64,000 nucleotides of DNA from NCBI RefSeq assembly GCF_023283825.1, contig NZ_JAKILD010000021.1:30451-94450 (forward strand), read 5' to 3'. The position numbers were made by a program, and so were the translations under genes. The notes beneath the pieces were generated by a model. The model did no database searches. It was not told the origin of the DNA and saw only the letters and a program-made list of their open reading frames with translations. The stretch comes from Shewanella olleyana. GTDB lineage: Bacteria > Pseudomonadota > Gammaproteobacteria > Enterobacterales > Shewanellaceae. Positions 36,969 to 46,180 of this stretch are shown in pieces. Within the stretch, counting starts at the first letter, position 1; each line of letters opens with the position of its first letter.

Positions 36969-37931
36969 TTAATCTGCGCTTATCTGATTAACTTTAGCTG
37001 TTAAAGCATCATTTACCGGCGTTGAAATATGATGTTTGAGTGCCCGCTCGCCAACAAAGCCATTAATTTGCTTTATTTCAGTCATGCGTTGATGTTTCAC
37101 ATCTTGGTGCATGGATGAGAAGTTATTTGCGGTGAGTTGAATGACCTTATTTATTGTCGCCACAGAATCTGCTAATGACAACTTTATGCCATCAGCTTGT
37201 GCAACATCCACACATTCTTTAGCAATGGCATTTATGTGTTCTTGATACTGAGGTTGAGCCAGTTGACCATTGTTACATTGCTCAATCGCAGTCAGTGGAT
37301 TAATGGCACAATTAACAATGAGCTTTTGCCATAACGCAAGCAAGATATTGAAACTCAATTGGCTATTGGGGATGGCTGCAAGTAATAAAGATAACAAATT
37401 AGGCGCAAGAGTTGAGCCTTGAAATTGGCCAATAACGGTCTTTCCAGTGCCTGTTTGGCGTACATGCAGACTCGACACTTTTAATGCCGCTTGGGATGTC
37501 GTACCAAGGTATAAATTAATGTCATTGCGGCGCTGCTTTTGTAAAACGTCTATAACTTGAAGGTGTGGCCCCATACCATTATGTAGCAATAACAAGCTTG
37601 TGTTGCTTGGCAGCTTTTTAATTAATGGCGCTATTGCAGTTGCGACTTGATAAGACTTTACACACACAATAACCAGCTCAATGGTAGCGAGTTGCAGCTC
37701 GGTTACAGAATCTAAGTTATTAATTAAACATGCTTGTGTTTCAGGTGCGAGTGGTTTATCTGACAATGACTCAACTGTTAGTTGCTCAGTTTGATTGTCT
37801 TCTGTGGTTAACGTGAAGTTTCGACCCAATAATAGAGGTGTGGTGAATGCTGCTAGTTGATGGTAAATCAGCATACCAATGGCACCCGCGCCAACGACCG
37901 CAATTTTAGGTGGAGTGTGATCGGGACTCAT
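36969..37931 (-). CDS. panE: ketopantoate reductase (PanE/ApbA) family protein
   Basis: The family reduces 2-dehydropantoate with NADPH in pantothenate synthesis. The N-terminal Rossmann motif is AVVGAGAIGMLIYHQL. The substrate-site segments LWQKLIVNCAINPLTAI and SSMHQDVKHQRMTEIKQINGFV fit ketopantoate reductases. Length 320 is slightly long. Function as panE itself is likely, but paralogues with other substrates exist. Confidence 0.85.
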   Translation of the reverse strand: MSPDHTPPKIAVVGAGAIGMLIYHQLAAFTTPLLLGRNFTLTTEDNQTEQLTVESLSDKPLAPETQACLINNLDSVTELQLATIELVIVCVKSYQVATAIAPLIKKLPSNTSLLLLHNGMGPHLQVIDVLQKQRRNDINLYLGTTSQAALKVSSLHVRQTGTGKTVIGQFQGSTLAPNLLSLLLAAIPNSQLSFNILLALWQKLIVNCAINPLTAIEQCNNGQLAQPQYQEHINAIAKECVDVAQADGIKLSLADSVATINKVIQLTANNFSSMHQDVKHQRMTEIKQINGFVGERALKHHISTPVNDALTAKVNQISAD

Positions 37932-37942
37932 TAATTGGGCTC

Positions 37943-38317
37943 TTATGATGCTTTTGACGAACGTTTCGGAAATAATTTAGCTGCTTGATACTTTCTAAAG
38001 GCAAATAAAAATAAGTAAAACATAACAATACCAACAATATCAGCCACAACATCAGCCACTGAAGCACTGCGATAGGGTATTTGAGATTGGATGACTTCAA
38101 TAAGAATGGCGTAAAAGGTTAATACTGAACACATCCAATACCATTTAGGTTTGAAGGCAAAGTAAGCGAGAAATGCCAAACCGAAAAAGCTTAGGGTATG
38201 GCCAACTTTGTCCATGTTGTTAAACGTCACAGGGTAGTTAGGCTTTGAAAAAACGAGGTAACTGACAACAAGTACAGCTAAAGCAAATGCGGCTGTAAAA
38301 AAGAGTTTTAATTTCAT
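37943..38317 (-). CDS. VanZ-like membrane protein
   Basis: The 124-residue protein has four hydrophobic segments and the family hallmarks NMDKVGHTLSFFGLAFL and EVIQSQIPYRSASVADVVADIVGIV. VanZ-like proteins have no agreed function outside glycopeptide resistance. It is 11 bases upstream of the panE-like gene on the same strand, and the PAP2 gene follows, so the three form a likely operon. Confidence 0.85.
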   Translation of the reverse strand: MKLKLFFTAAFALAVLVVSYLVFSKPNYPVTFNNMDKVGHTLSFFGLAFLAYFAFKPKWYWMCSVLTFYAILIEVIQSQIPYRSASVADVVADIVGIVMFYLFLFAFRKYQAAKLFPKRSSKAS

Positions 38318-38485
38318 GCTGTCGTTTATTTCGCCTGAGTTAATGAGACTGTATTAAGCAATAATAAAAAATGCGGCTGGCAAAGTCATTATTTTCCAGT
38401 TAATTATTGTTTTCTATTTTATGGAGGGTTTGCGCTTGCACGTAAAATGATAGTATTACCTCAAAGATAAAATGGGAGAATTACT

Positions 38486-38971
38486 ATGCCTTCAATGGAC
38501 ATTGTTTCAGAAGTAGATGAAGTTGAATTACGAAATGCAGTAGAAAACTCACGTCGTGAACTTGCTGGTCGTTTCGATTTTCGTGGCAAAGATGCCGATA
38601 TTGAACATAAAGACTGCACTGTGACCTTAAAAGCTGAGGACGACTTTCAATGTCGCCAGTTAGTAGAGATTTTACGGATTCAATTAAGTAAGCGTAATGT
38701 TGAACCATCAGCAATGGAAGTCGATGATAAGTCAGTTCATAGCGGCAAAACCTTCAGTTTGAAAGTTAATTTCAAGCAAGGTATTGATACCTTGGTGGCT
38801 AAAAAGCTGGTGAAGCAAATTAAAGACAGCAAGTTAAAAGTACAGTCATCCATTCAAGGTGACTCAGTTCGTGTTACGGGTAAAAAGCGTGATGACTTAC
38901 AAGCTGTGATGCGATTAGCGAAAGAATCTGAGTTGGGGCAGCCTTTTCAGTTTAATAACTTCCGTGATTAA
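38486..38971 (+). CDS. yajQ: YajQ-family nucleotide-binding protein
   Basis: The 161-residue protein matches YajQ from end to end: [20 protein letters not shown], the repeated ferredoxin-like halves, and the closing [12 protein letters not shown]. YajQ proteins bind c-di-GMP or other nucleotides and affect gene expression. It stands alone with its own terminator. Confidence 0.95.
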   Translation: MPSMDIVSEVDEVELRNAVENSRRELAGRFDFRGKDADIEHKDCTVTLKAEDDFQCRQLVEILRIQLSKRNVEPSAMEVDDKSVHSGKTFSLKVNFKQGIDTLVAKKLVKQIKDSKLKVQSSIQGDSVRVTGKKRDDLQAVMRLAKESELGQPFQFNNFRD

Positions 38972-39006
38972 TCATTTATAATAATTTGGTTTTGCCTCAC
39001 TCTTAT

Positions 39007-39044
39007 AAAAATACCGTAACACTCTGCTGTTACGGTATTTTTAT
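39007..39044 (+). terminator. terminator after yajQ
   Basis: A stem AAAAATACCGTAACA/TGTTACGGTATTTTT with an eight-base loop. It ends the yajQ unit. Confidence 0.9.
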
Positions 39045-39217
39045 ATCCTAATCTTTCATCAGCCTCTCAAATACTGATAAATATAGCAGAGCAGTCTGAA
39101 TCACTAACTGAAACTGTTTCTCACTATTCTTCGCCGTCTTTAGAGGAGCCTTCTAGCATACAAGAGGTCTCTAGCTTACAAGAGTCTTCTAGCCTAACAG
39201 CTGAAGATAACTCAGAT

Positions 39218-39457
39218 GTGTTAACTTCGATAAATAAGCAAAAGGTTGAATTACTAACAGCAATCGATGCAAATCAACAAAGCTTATTATCAGCCTTTAG
39301 TGGCCTTAAAAAGCAAATGGCGCATCTTAGCGAGCAGGTAAGTCAAAACTTAGCCAATGGAAAGCAGGCTTTATCATCAGAGCAGCAAGCTGAAGTTAAA
39401 CAGCTTAATACTCAACTCCAACGAGCGAGTAAGCTTAAAGCCAAAGGACTCTGGTAA
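39218..39457 (+). CDS. uncertain coiled-coil ORF lacking a normal start
   Basis: A GTG at 39218 opens 79 codons of Gln/Lys/Leu-rich heptad-like sequence (LLSAFSGLKKQMAHLSEQVS). The same frame is open all the way from 39020, encoding a Ser/Glu-rich region with an 18-bp repeat (SSIQEV, SSLQES, SSLTAE). It contains no ATG, and the yajQ terminator covers its start. There is only a weak GAAG upstream of the GTG. This is either the intact 3' part of a decayed gene or a gene with an unusual start. Confidence 0.35.
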   Translation: MLTSINKQKVELLTAIDANQQSLLSAFSGLKKQMAHLSEQVSQNLANGKQALSSEQQAEVKQLNTQLQRASKLKAKGLW

Positions 39458-39543
39458 AGCTCTAAAACAGCTCTGGTAAAAATCTATTAATAGCTCTGTT
39501 AAAGGCCTAATATCAGCGCTGCTAACTAAACGTTATTAAAAAC

Positions 39544-39580
39544 AAAGCCCAACAAAGTGCAGGACATAGTGTTGGGCTTT
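39544..39580. terminator. bidirectional terminator after ampG
   Basis: A 10-bp stem (AAAGCCCAAC/GTTGGGCTTT) with a 17-base loop lies between the uncertain plus-strand frame and the ampG stop. Confidence 0.65.
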
Positions 39581-39608
39581 CTTGTGTCAGAAAACTTTGG
39601 TTAGAGAG

Positions 39609-41051
39609 TTAACTTTTTTGCTCAGCAGTATCGGTTAACTTATTCTCACTAGCTCTCTCACTAGGTCCCTCATTGCTGCCGTTATCTGCTTGTTGCTCTG
39701 GTGGCGGATAACGTTGTATTAAGCTGATTAACAATAAGACAGGGAAACCTATTAAGCTTGCTGCAATGAAGAAGTTTACATAGCCATAGGCATTAACATA
39801 CACCCCTGAAAAGCCAGCGATAAACTTGGGGAATAGCAACATGATAGAGGACAATAGCGCATATTGGCTAGCACTGTAGCCGCTACTGGTGAGGCTGGAT
39901 AAATAGGCTATGAAGGCTGCGGTTGCAATACCAGCACTAAAGTTATCTACCGAAATAGCGAAGGTGAGGAAGGGGACGTTGTAACCAATATAGGCTTGCC
40001 AAGCGAATAATAAATTAGTGATGGCAACCAGCAGTGCACCGACAAATAAGATTTTCATGGTGCCATAACGCATGATTAAAATACCGCCGGCTCCCGCGCC
40101 GAGCAAGGTCATGATCAAACCATAAACTTTACTTAAAAAAGCAATTTCTTCTTTGCTGAAACCCATATCGACATAAAATACATTTGCCATGATCCCCATG
40201 ACAATATCTGAAATGCGATAACAAGAAATCAGTAATAAAATCAGAATAGCTGATTTGCCGTAACGCTTAAAAAAGTCGACGAACGGCAGTACACTGGCGC
40301 TGTATAACCACGCCATAGCACTGGCTACTTTTGTTGGGTATTTTTCTTCAAATTTGGCCTTTAATTGGCTTTCTTGTTTATCTGCATCTTTGGTGTCTAC
40401 TTGTGGCTCTTTGCTGAAGAATGTGGTGATTAACCCGACTGACATCAGCATAGCCATGACAAAATAAGCCGTTTGCCAAGCTTCTAAATTGTATTCTGTG
40501 TTCCCTGGGTCTACCCAAGCAGCAATAGTTAATGCGCCCGCTGTAGCAACAATCATCGCGCTACGGTAACCCACTTGGTAGGCTGCAGCTAGCGCGGCTT
40601 GCATCTCTTGTGGCGCTGATTCTATTCGAAAGGCGTCGATGACAATATCTTGGGTAGCTGAAGCAAATGCCAGTATCAGTGCAAAAATAGCCAGTTGTTC
40701 TAAATCGACTAAAGGATCGCTTTGCGCCATACCTAATATAGCAGCGACCAGTCCAAGTTGGGCGAATATCATCCAACCACGCCGGCGACCAAATAAGCGA
40801 GTGAATATTGGTAGGGACATTCGATCTACAAGTGGGGACCATGCCCATTTAAAAGCGTAGGTCAGTGCTATCCAACTGAAGTATCCGATAGCGGCGCGAT
40901 CGACACCCGCCTCACGGAGCCAAAAGCTTAATGTTGAGAACACCAACATGAGCGGCAGGCCAGCAGAAAAGCCCAGTAATAACATGATAAGTACACGTTT
41001 GTGATAATAAACAGATAAGGCTTCACGGGTACGAGTTAACAGTTCTGACAT
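39609..41051 (-). CDS. ampG: AmpG-family muropeptide permease
   Basis: AmpG imports GlcNAc-anhydroMurNAc peptides for cell-wall recycling. The 480-residue MFS protein has about 12-14 hydrophobic helices. Family motifs are GFSAGLPLMLVFSTLSFWLREAGVD, FKWAWSPLVDRM and RRRGWMIFAQLGL near the N-terminus, and DNFSAGIATAAFIAYLSSL later. A charged tail rich in Gln, Ser and Glu ends the protein. The yajG-like gene, which often adjoins ampG, is 2 kb away, beyond a small gene, repeat elements and ppiA. Confidence 0.9.
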   Translation of the reverse strand: MSELLTRTREALSVYYHKRVLIMLLLGFSAGLPLMLVFSTLSFWLREAGVDRAAIGYFSWIALTYAFKWAWSPLVDRMSLPIFTRLFGRRRGWMIFAQLGLVAAILGMAQSDPLVDLEQLAIFALILAFASATQDIVIDAFRIESAPQEMQAALAAAYQVGYRSAMIVATAGALTIAAWVDPGNTEYNLEAWQTAYFVMAMLMSVGLITTFFSKEPQVDTKDADKQESQLKAKFEEKYPTKVASAMAWLYSASVLPFVDFFKRYGKSAILILLLISCYRISDIVMGIMANVFYVDMGFSKEEIAFLSKVYGLIMTLLGAGAGGILIMRYGTMKILFVGALLVAITNLLFAWQAYIGYNVPFLTFAISVDNFSAGIATAAFIAYLSSLTSSGYSASQYALLSSIMLLFPKFIAGFSGVYVNAYGYVNFFIAASLIGFPVLLLISLIQRYPPPEQQADNGSNEGPSERASENKLTDTAEQKS

Positions 41052-41171
41052 TGAGGCAACTGATTGAAGGAGAATGGCTCTAGCTTATGACGCGTAGCTG
41101 ATTGGTTCAAGCCATTCTGATTGGAAATTTAAAGTGTTGTTAATTAAAAGCATTGTAATTAAACATATTGG

Positions 41172-41510
41172 TCAACTTGTGGGCCTAATGCCGATACATC
41201 CACGGGGCATATCACCACCGATATTAATGTAATCACAGCAATCATGAATTTGTTGCCGTAAGTATTGATTACCTCTGATAACCATATCAGGCCACTCATC
41301 AAAACAGTGGAGTAAATGCCAAAATACTTTTTCTGTGTCTGTGGGAGAGGGTGAGTTATCGCTTGTGTCTACATTAATACTTTGCCATTCCTCAAGTACA
41401 TCCCACATATAAAGTTTGATTTCTTTATGCTCCAATTGGTTATCTAAAAATGCTTTTCCATAATAAGCCAATTGAGGCGCCTTGGTTTCTATGAAGTCAT
41501 TTGGGGTCAT
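41172..41510 (-). CDS. small conserved-looking cytoplasmic protein
   Basis: I chose the ATG at 41510 (start MTPNDFIETK), behind AAGG, over an ATG three codons upstream that abuts that site. The 112-residue product has no signal or membrane segment. It is Trp- and His-rich in the middle (MWDVLEEWQ, VFWHLLHCFDEWPDM) and ends in a short Cys/Gly segment (HDCCDYINIGGDMPRGCIG). I do not recognise the family. Confidence 0.6.
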   Translation of the reverse strand: MTPNDFIETKAPQLAYYGKAFLDNQLEHKEIKLYMWDVLEEWQSINVDTSDNSPSPTDTEKVFWHLLHCFDEWPDMVIRGNQYLRQQIHDCCDYINIGGDMPRGCIGIRPTS

Positions 41511-41609
41511 TGGTGACATCCTTTTTTTGATTCCATTGACTAAAGACTGAATTAATACTAACCGAAATTATTTATCGAATAAGACAAGGTTTATAAGCTG
41601 CAGGTGATT

Positions 41610-41874
41610 AGGGTCTGTTGATCTTTCAAGGTTGTTTTTGCAGCGAATTGTTGACCATTTATACAAGGCAGAGACTTTGTGGTGTAGTTATTCTACATAA
41701 AAAGTCGATAACGCAGTAAAAATCGCCAACAAACGCTGCCCAAAGGGTTCGACTAAAAGCGTTTTACTCTTTGTTGGATGAATCTTGCTTAGATGACTAG
41801 GCATCAATCCATCCGCCTCAATTAAAACGCTTTTATTTCGAACGAAACTTAACCAGCAAAGATCAACAGGCCCT
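41610..41874. mobile_element. 265-bp non-autonomous element (family A, copy 2)
   Basis: Opens AGGGTCTGTTGATCTTTC and closes GATCAACAGGCCCT, matching copy 1 at 25951-26218 in reverse orientation along its length. A frame shared with copy 1 encodes the same ending (LVEPFGQ ... IFTALSTFYVE). There is no transposase. It lies in a gene-poor stretch (41520-42405) together with a family B element; the space between them has only a weak hairpin. Confidence 0.75.
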
Positions 41875-42065
41875 AACAATTCGATAAATAATGGTCTAAA
41901 CACTAATGCACTAAATAATAGTACTCTAAACACAGGACACCGCAGCTTATAGCTCGATTTAAGTATAGTCAGGATTGTGGAATAATTACTCAAGTTTACA
42001 GAGTAAATGGAAATTCAGAGGGTTTACCTAGTTTTGAAATACTCTGCACAATAAACAGCTAAAAA

Positions 42066-42100
42066 AAAGTGGAATGAAATCAATATTTCACCCCACTTTT
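42066..42100. terminator. imperfect hairpin between repeat elements
   Basis: The arms AAAAGTGGAATGAAAT and ATTTCACCCCACTTTT pair with two mismatches around a four-base loop. It could terminate transcripts in either direction, but no gene ends close by, so it may be another repeat relic. Confidence 0.35.
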
Positions 42101-42210
42101 ACATTCTATTTATACCATCGCCAGCTAAGAATTATTTTAAATTAATTTATGTTTATCTAATTTTGCCCCAATTATTGGCTAATCCGCTATTTGTGTACTT
42201 AAATCGGATT

Positions 42211-42408
42211 TAACCTGAGCTCGGGGTAACAACTTGCTTTCTAGAGGTTATTTTTACTGATAACGGCTTTAAATTTGTGTGCAATAGGCCAGCTATTGAC
42301 GCACAAATTTGCCTTGTTCTAACCAAAAATATCTCTCTAGAATAAGATTGAAAGCAAACATTTAATAATTCAACAGTTTAACTAACTTCTTATCCCGAGT
42401 TCAGGTTA
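42211..42408. mobile_element. 198-bp MITE-like element (family B, copy 2)
   Basis: Same length and ends as copy 1 at 33691-33888 (TAACCTGAGCTCGGGGTAA to TTATCCCGAGTTCAGGTTA), with only scattered differences. Its right edge coincides with the end of ppiA: the TAA stop of ppiA is the first three bases of the element on the minus strand. Little divergence from copy 1 suggests recent movement. Confidence 0.85.
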
Positions 42409-42990
42409 CTTAGAAAGCAAGGTTGCTTTATTTAACAGAATTTCTTTTACCGGAAAGTCAGGCCAATTAAGGTATTCATTATGTTGAGTTGGCACATATG
42501 ACATTGCCTCTAAAACTGACATGCCTTCGACCACTTCACCAAATACGGCATAACCCCAACGACGTTTAGATGGATTGAGGTTTTTGTTGTCACCGACATT
42601 AAAATAAAACTGACGAGTCGCTGAGTGCGGGTCATTATCACGCGCCATGGCGATAGTCCCCATGCTGTTAGATAAGCCATTACCTGATTCATTAAACAAA
42701 GGTTCCATTGACTCACGTTCTTCTAGTTGCGGGTTTAAACCGCCGCCTTGAACGACAAAGTCAGCAATCACTCGATGAAAAATGGTGTTGTCATATTCAC
42801 CTTTCACAACATAAGTCAGAAAGTTATCGACAGTGAGTGGGGCGCGGGTGCGGTCTAATTCAACAATGATTTTCCCCATAGTCGTATCAAACTCGACTTG
42901 TGGGTAAAGGGTATTAGGTTGAATATCGATGGCAGCATTTGCCATCATTGACGAAAACAAAAATACACTGGCTATAATCCGCTTAAACAT
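42406..42990 (-). CDS. ppiA: periplasmic peptidyl-prolyl isomerase, cyclophilin type
   Basis: PpiA speeds proline isomerisation in the periplasm. It has a signal peptide (IIASVFLFSSMMANA), the cyclophilin segments NTIFHRVIADFVVQGGG and SATRQFYFNVGDNKNLNP, and the end KRRWGYAVFGEVVEGMSVLEAMS. AGGAAG precedes the ATG. Length 194 is close to the Escherichia coli protein. The stop codon is provided by an adjoining repeat element, so the last residues may differ from relatives. Confidence 0.93.
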   Translation of the reverse strand: MFKRIIASVFLFSSMMANAAIDIQPNTLYPQVEFDTTMGKIIVELDRTRAPLTVDNFLTYVVKGEYDNTIFHRVIADFVVQGGGLNPQLEERESMEPLFNESGNGLSNSMGTIAMARDNDPHSATRQFYFNVGDNKNLNPSKRRWGYAVFGEVVEGMSVLEAMSYVPTQHNEYLNWPDFPVKEILLNKATLLSK

Positions 42991-43067
42991 AAGTCTTCCT
43001 AATCTGTTGTATAAGGTTGATAACTTTCTATCTTCAGCTCATTGGCTGAACTAACTCTGCTTATAAG

Positions 43068-43634
43068 TTAGTTTTTTAAAAATTGATGTAACTCAGGATC
43101 ATTAATGATTTTAGTGGTGAGTTCATCAATCAGCTTATTCATATCAAGCTCTAACGTAGCAAAATCTGGGCTAAAAGGTCCTTTTAACAAGCCTTTTCCG
43201 TTATAAATTTTAGTGAATTCTTGGGTTTGGTTTTTAGCAATGACATTGATGGTTAAGTCGGTTTTTGCTTCGAAGCCAAAAGTGGACTCGGTGACATCAG
43301 TTAATAGGTAATCTAACTGGAACTCAACAGTATTACTGGCAGCAGGATCGACTTGGTATCCAGCATTGCTCATCGACTTTTTAAATACGTCGTCAAGTTG
43401 CTGTCTAATAGGTTCACTTGGACTCACTAATTGTGCAGCGTCATCGCCATTATTAAACCGAACAATGAAGTTTGCTTTTCGGACATCAATTGTATTTACC
43501 GCCACAGTGTCATAACGATCAATTTTAGTGATGACATTCGGTACGTTCGGGTTAAGTGCAATATGGGTCGGAGTATGACTAGCACAAGCGGATAAAAATA
43601 ATGCGGAGCACAAGAGTAATGACAGTGATTTCAT
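43068..43634 (-). CDS. yajG: YajG-family lipoprotein
   Basis: The lipobox (LFLSACASHT) and the following IALNPNVPNV, DTVAVNTIDVRK and VEFQLDYLLTDV match YajG, a lipoprotein of unknown function often near ampG. Length 188 is normal. It lies 77 bases before ppiA on the same strand. No clear ribosome-binding site is visible. Confidence 0.85.
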   Translation of the reverse strand: MKSLSLLLCSALFLSACASHTPTHIALNPNVPNVITKIDRYDTVAVNTIDVRKANFIVRFNNGDDAAQLVSPSEPIRQQLDDVFKKSMSNAGYQVDPAASNTVEFQLDYLLTDVTESTFGFEAKTDLTINVIAKNQTQEFTKIYNGKGLLKGPFSPDFATLELDMNKLIDELTTKIINDPELHQFLKN

Positions 43635-43933
43635 GGTAAAGAAAAGTAAAAAATGGTGCGCTCAGAATAACAGATTTGTAGCGCTATTCCAGTCAAAACA
43701 AAGCAGTTTATTAGATATTGTCAATGTAAGGGGGAACAATAAATTTAGCACCAACAAAAGAGGCTATGCTTGCAAAAGTAATCTTGGTGGGCTGAAAGGT
43801 AAACGTTGACTTATGTTTATAATTTATTCAATTTAGAGTGAAGTTAACTTAGTTAAGTGACCTTTCGAATCGAACCGAATTATTTTACTTTCGCTCAACT
43901 CCTTAATTGAGATGTTATTAATTTAGATAAACC

Positions 43934-44971
43934 ATGGAATGCAGTATGTCATTGGATCATTTGCAACTTGCGCCAGACAAGCTAATGAACTCAGAGGGGC
44001 AGCCTATTTACGGACACTTTGACGGTGTTGTTGCTGACTTAGATATTAAACAGTTTAATTACTTCAACGAAATGGATAAGCCTTGTTCTTGGTTTGCTAA
44101 ATATTTCGATTATAAACAGTTTCAATTTATCAATATCACCACCCCGAGATACATTATTGGTGTTGCCATTGCAGATATTCGTTATGTAGGCAGTAGCTTT
44201 TGTTATCTTTACGATATTGAAAAGAACACGTTGACCGAAACTCAAGCGCTAAAACCGTTATCTTGGGGGATGTCGGTATCACGTTCTCCTCAGCACGGTA
44301 AGGCAAGAATAAAACATCGCCAAGGTAAAATTGAGTTTTCGATTAAAGATGCTCAATGGCAGCTAAAAATAAATACTGATGATATTAGCGCTGATCTGCA
44401 ATTGTGCCCATTACCATTAAGTTTACCAATGAGTTTATGTACTCCAACAGGCTATAACGGTTGGACTTACACTCAAAAGCACAATGGTTTAAAAGTGACG
44501 GGCAGGTTAACCGTGAAAGATGAGCCACAACCGTTAAACCTTGCTTTAGGCGGCTATGATTTTTCTGCAGGTTATATGCGCCGTGAAACCAGTTGGCGCT
44601 GGGCATCCATTAATGCCCAAGTGGAAGATGGTGTATTAGGGTTAAATTTAGCAGCAGGCGTCAATGAAACAGGCGCAACTGAAAACGTATTGTGGATTAA
44701 TGGCGAACGTCACTTGTTGCCTAGTGTTAAGTTCGACTTCAACCGTCACTTAAGTGATGACTATTGGCAGATAAGCGCAGGTAGTGGCCAAGTTGATCTT
44801 ACATTTAGGGCGCTTAATTGCCGCAGCGAAAAACTCAACTTCGGTTTTCTGAAAAGTAATTTTAGGCAGTACATCGGCTATTTTAGTGGTCATATTATTG
44901 ATAATAATGGCCACAAACATGAACTACGTAACCAGCTTGGATTAACCGAAGACCATTTTGCTAAGTGGTAG
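43934..44971 (+). CDS. DUF2804-family protein
   Basis: This 345-residue protein has no signal peptide and is mainly beta, with many Trp/Tyr (KPCSWFAKYFDYKQFQFINI, YNGWTYTQKHNGLKVTGRL, YMRRETSWRWASINAQVED). These features fit DUF2804, which resembles the AttH/CrtC lipocalin-like fold. Function is unknown. The sterol-desaturase-like gene follows at 51 bases, so lipid chemistry is a plausible shared theme. An ATG four codons in is an alternative start. Confidence 0.75.
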   Translation: MECSMSLDHLQLAPDKLMNSEGQPIYGHFDGVVADLDIKQFNYFNEMDKPCSWFAKYFDYKQFQFINITTPRYIIGVAIADIRYVGSSFCYLYDIEKNTLTETQALKPLSWGMSVSRSPQHGKARIKHRQGKIEFSIKDAQWQLKINTDDISADLQLCPLPLSLPMSLCTPTGYNGWTYTQKHNGLKVTGRLTVKDEPQPLNLALGGYDFSAGYMRRETSWRWASINAQVEDGVLGLNLAAGVNETGATENVLWINGERHLLPSVKFDFNRHLSDDYWQISAGSGQVDLTFRALNCRSEKLNFGFLKSNFRQYIGYFSGHIIDNNGHKHELRNQLGLTEDHFAKW

Positions 44972-45022
44972 TAATTTATTATCCGCATAAAACAATTTAA
45001 ATAAAATAATAATAGGTTTTCA

Positions 45023-45928
45023 ATGGATTTGAACTCAATCATCAATCACCCTGAAATGCTGTTATTGGCTTTAGCGCCAATTTTTTTCATTTGTATTTTT
45101 CTTGAATGGTATTTAGGTGATAAACGCCAAAAACTTCCCATATCGGCACGTTATAAAAAGGCAGAAGTGTTTTGTAATATCTGCTTAGCTGGTATGCATC
45201 AGTTAACTGATATTCTTGCTGGTTTTTTAATAGCTAAGGTTTACCTTGCTGTATTTGGTTGGAAGCTGTTTGATATCCAGATGGGGGTGCTGAGTTTTAT
45301 CGTGTTAATGGTGCTACAGGACTTCTTTTATTACTGGTTCCATCGTGCAAGTCATAGAGTACGTTGGATGTGGGCAGCTCATGTGGTTCACCATAGCTCA
45401 GAGAGCATGAACTTTAGTACAGCGTTTAGACAAAGCTTAATGTACCCACTAGCAGGGATGTGGTTATTTTGGATCCCTTTAGTCGTCATTGGTTTTGACC
45501 CTAATTGGGTGGTGTTTGTTGTGTTGCTAAACCTCGGGTTACAATTTTTTGTTCACACCCAAGCAATAAAATCACTTGGCCCGTTTGAGCTCATCTTTAA
45601 TACCCCATCTCACCATAGAGTTCATCATGGCCAAAACCCGCAATATATCGATAAGAATTATGCTGGTGTACTGATTATTTGGGACAAGTTATTTGGCACT
45701 TTTGAGCCTGAAGCTGAAACCGTGGTTTACGGTATAACTAAGCCCGTTAATAGTTTTAACCCTTTCATTGTTAGCTTTGCTGAGTGGCGAGATATGTTTA
45801 ACGAGGTGACCCAGACTGGGCTTACTTTCAAACAAAGGTTGTCGGTGCTATTTTCCCCGCCCGCTCAAATTAAATCTGAATCAACAGTTAGCAGTGAAGT
45901 CGCAATAAAGAATAGAGATGCAGTTTAA
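45023..45928 (+). CDS. sterol desaturase/fatty-acid hydroxylase family protein
   Basis: The 301-residue membrane protein has four hydrophobic segments and the eight-histidine pattern of the di-iron hydroxylase family: HRASHRVRWMWAAHVVHHSSE and HHRVHHGQNPQYIDKNYAGVLIIWDKLFGTF. These enzymes oxidise lipid substrates using oxygen; the substrate here is unknown. It is probably co-transcribed with the DUF2804 gene. Confidence 0.88.
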   Translation: MDLNSIINHPEMLLLALAPIFFICIFLEWYLGDKRQKLPISARYKKAEVFCNICLAGMHQLTDILAGFLIAKVYLAVFGWKLFDIQMGVLSFIVLMVLQDFFYYWFHRASHRVRWMWAAHVVHHSSESMNFSTAFRQSLMYPLAGMWLFWIPLVVIGFDPNWVVFVVLLNLGLQFFVHTQAIKSLGPFELIFNTPSHHRVHHGQNPQYIDKNYAGVLIIWDKLFGTFEPEAETVVYGITKPVNSFNPFIVSFAEWRDMFNEVTQTGLTFKQRLSVLFSPPAQIKSESTVSSEVAIKNRDAV

Positions 45929-46180
45929 GCTTTAGGTTAAAGAGACGAGAGGTAATTCACTTGGCCTACTTAACACAGACTCGGAAGGGGTTGAGTATGT
46001 GTTAAATAGGCCTCATGAAATAAAAAAGGGCTCTTTGGGTACAGCCCCAGCTTAAATTATCAATATCAAATCAATCACCGATGTCGATATATCCACTGAG
46101 CAATGAGTAGTTTTCATTGAACATATCGACACGATAATCGAAATTAACGATAAAGATAAGGTTTTGCTAAATCGTTTATT

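Noticed and set aside
41688..41993. 101-codon minus-strand frame
   Set aside because: It runs through repeat family A copy 2 and out into unrelated flanking DNA; not a gene.
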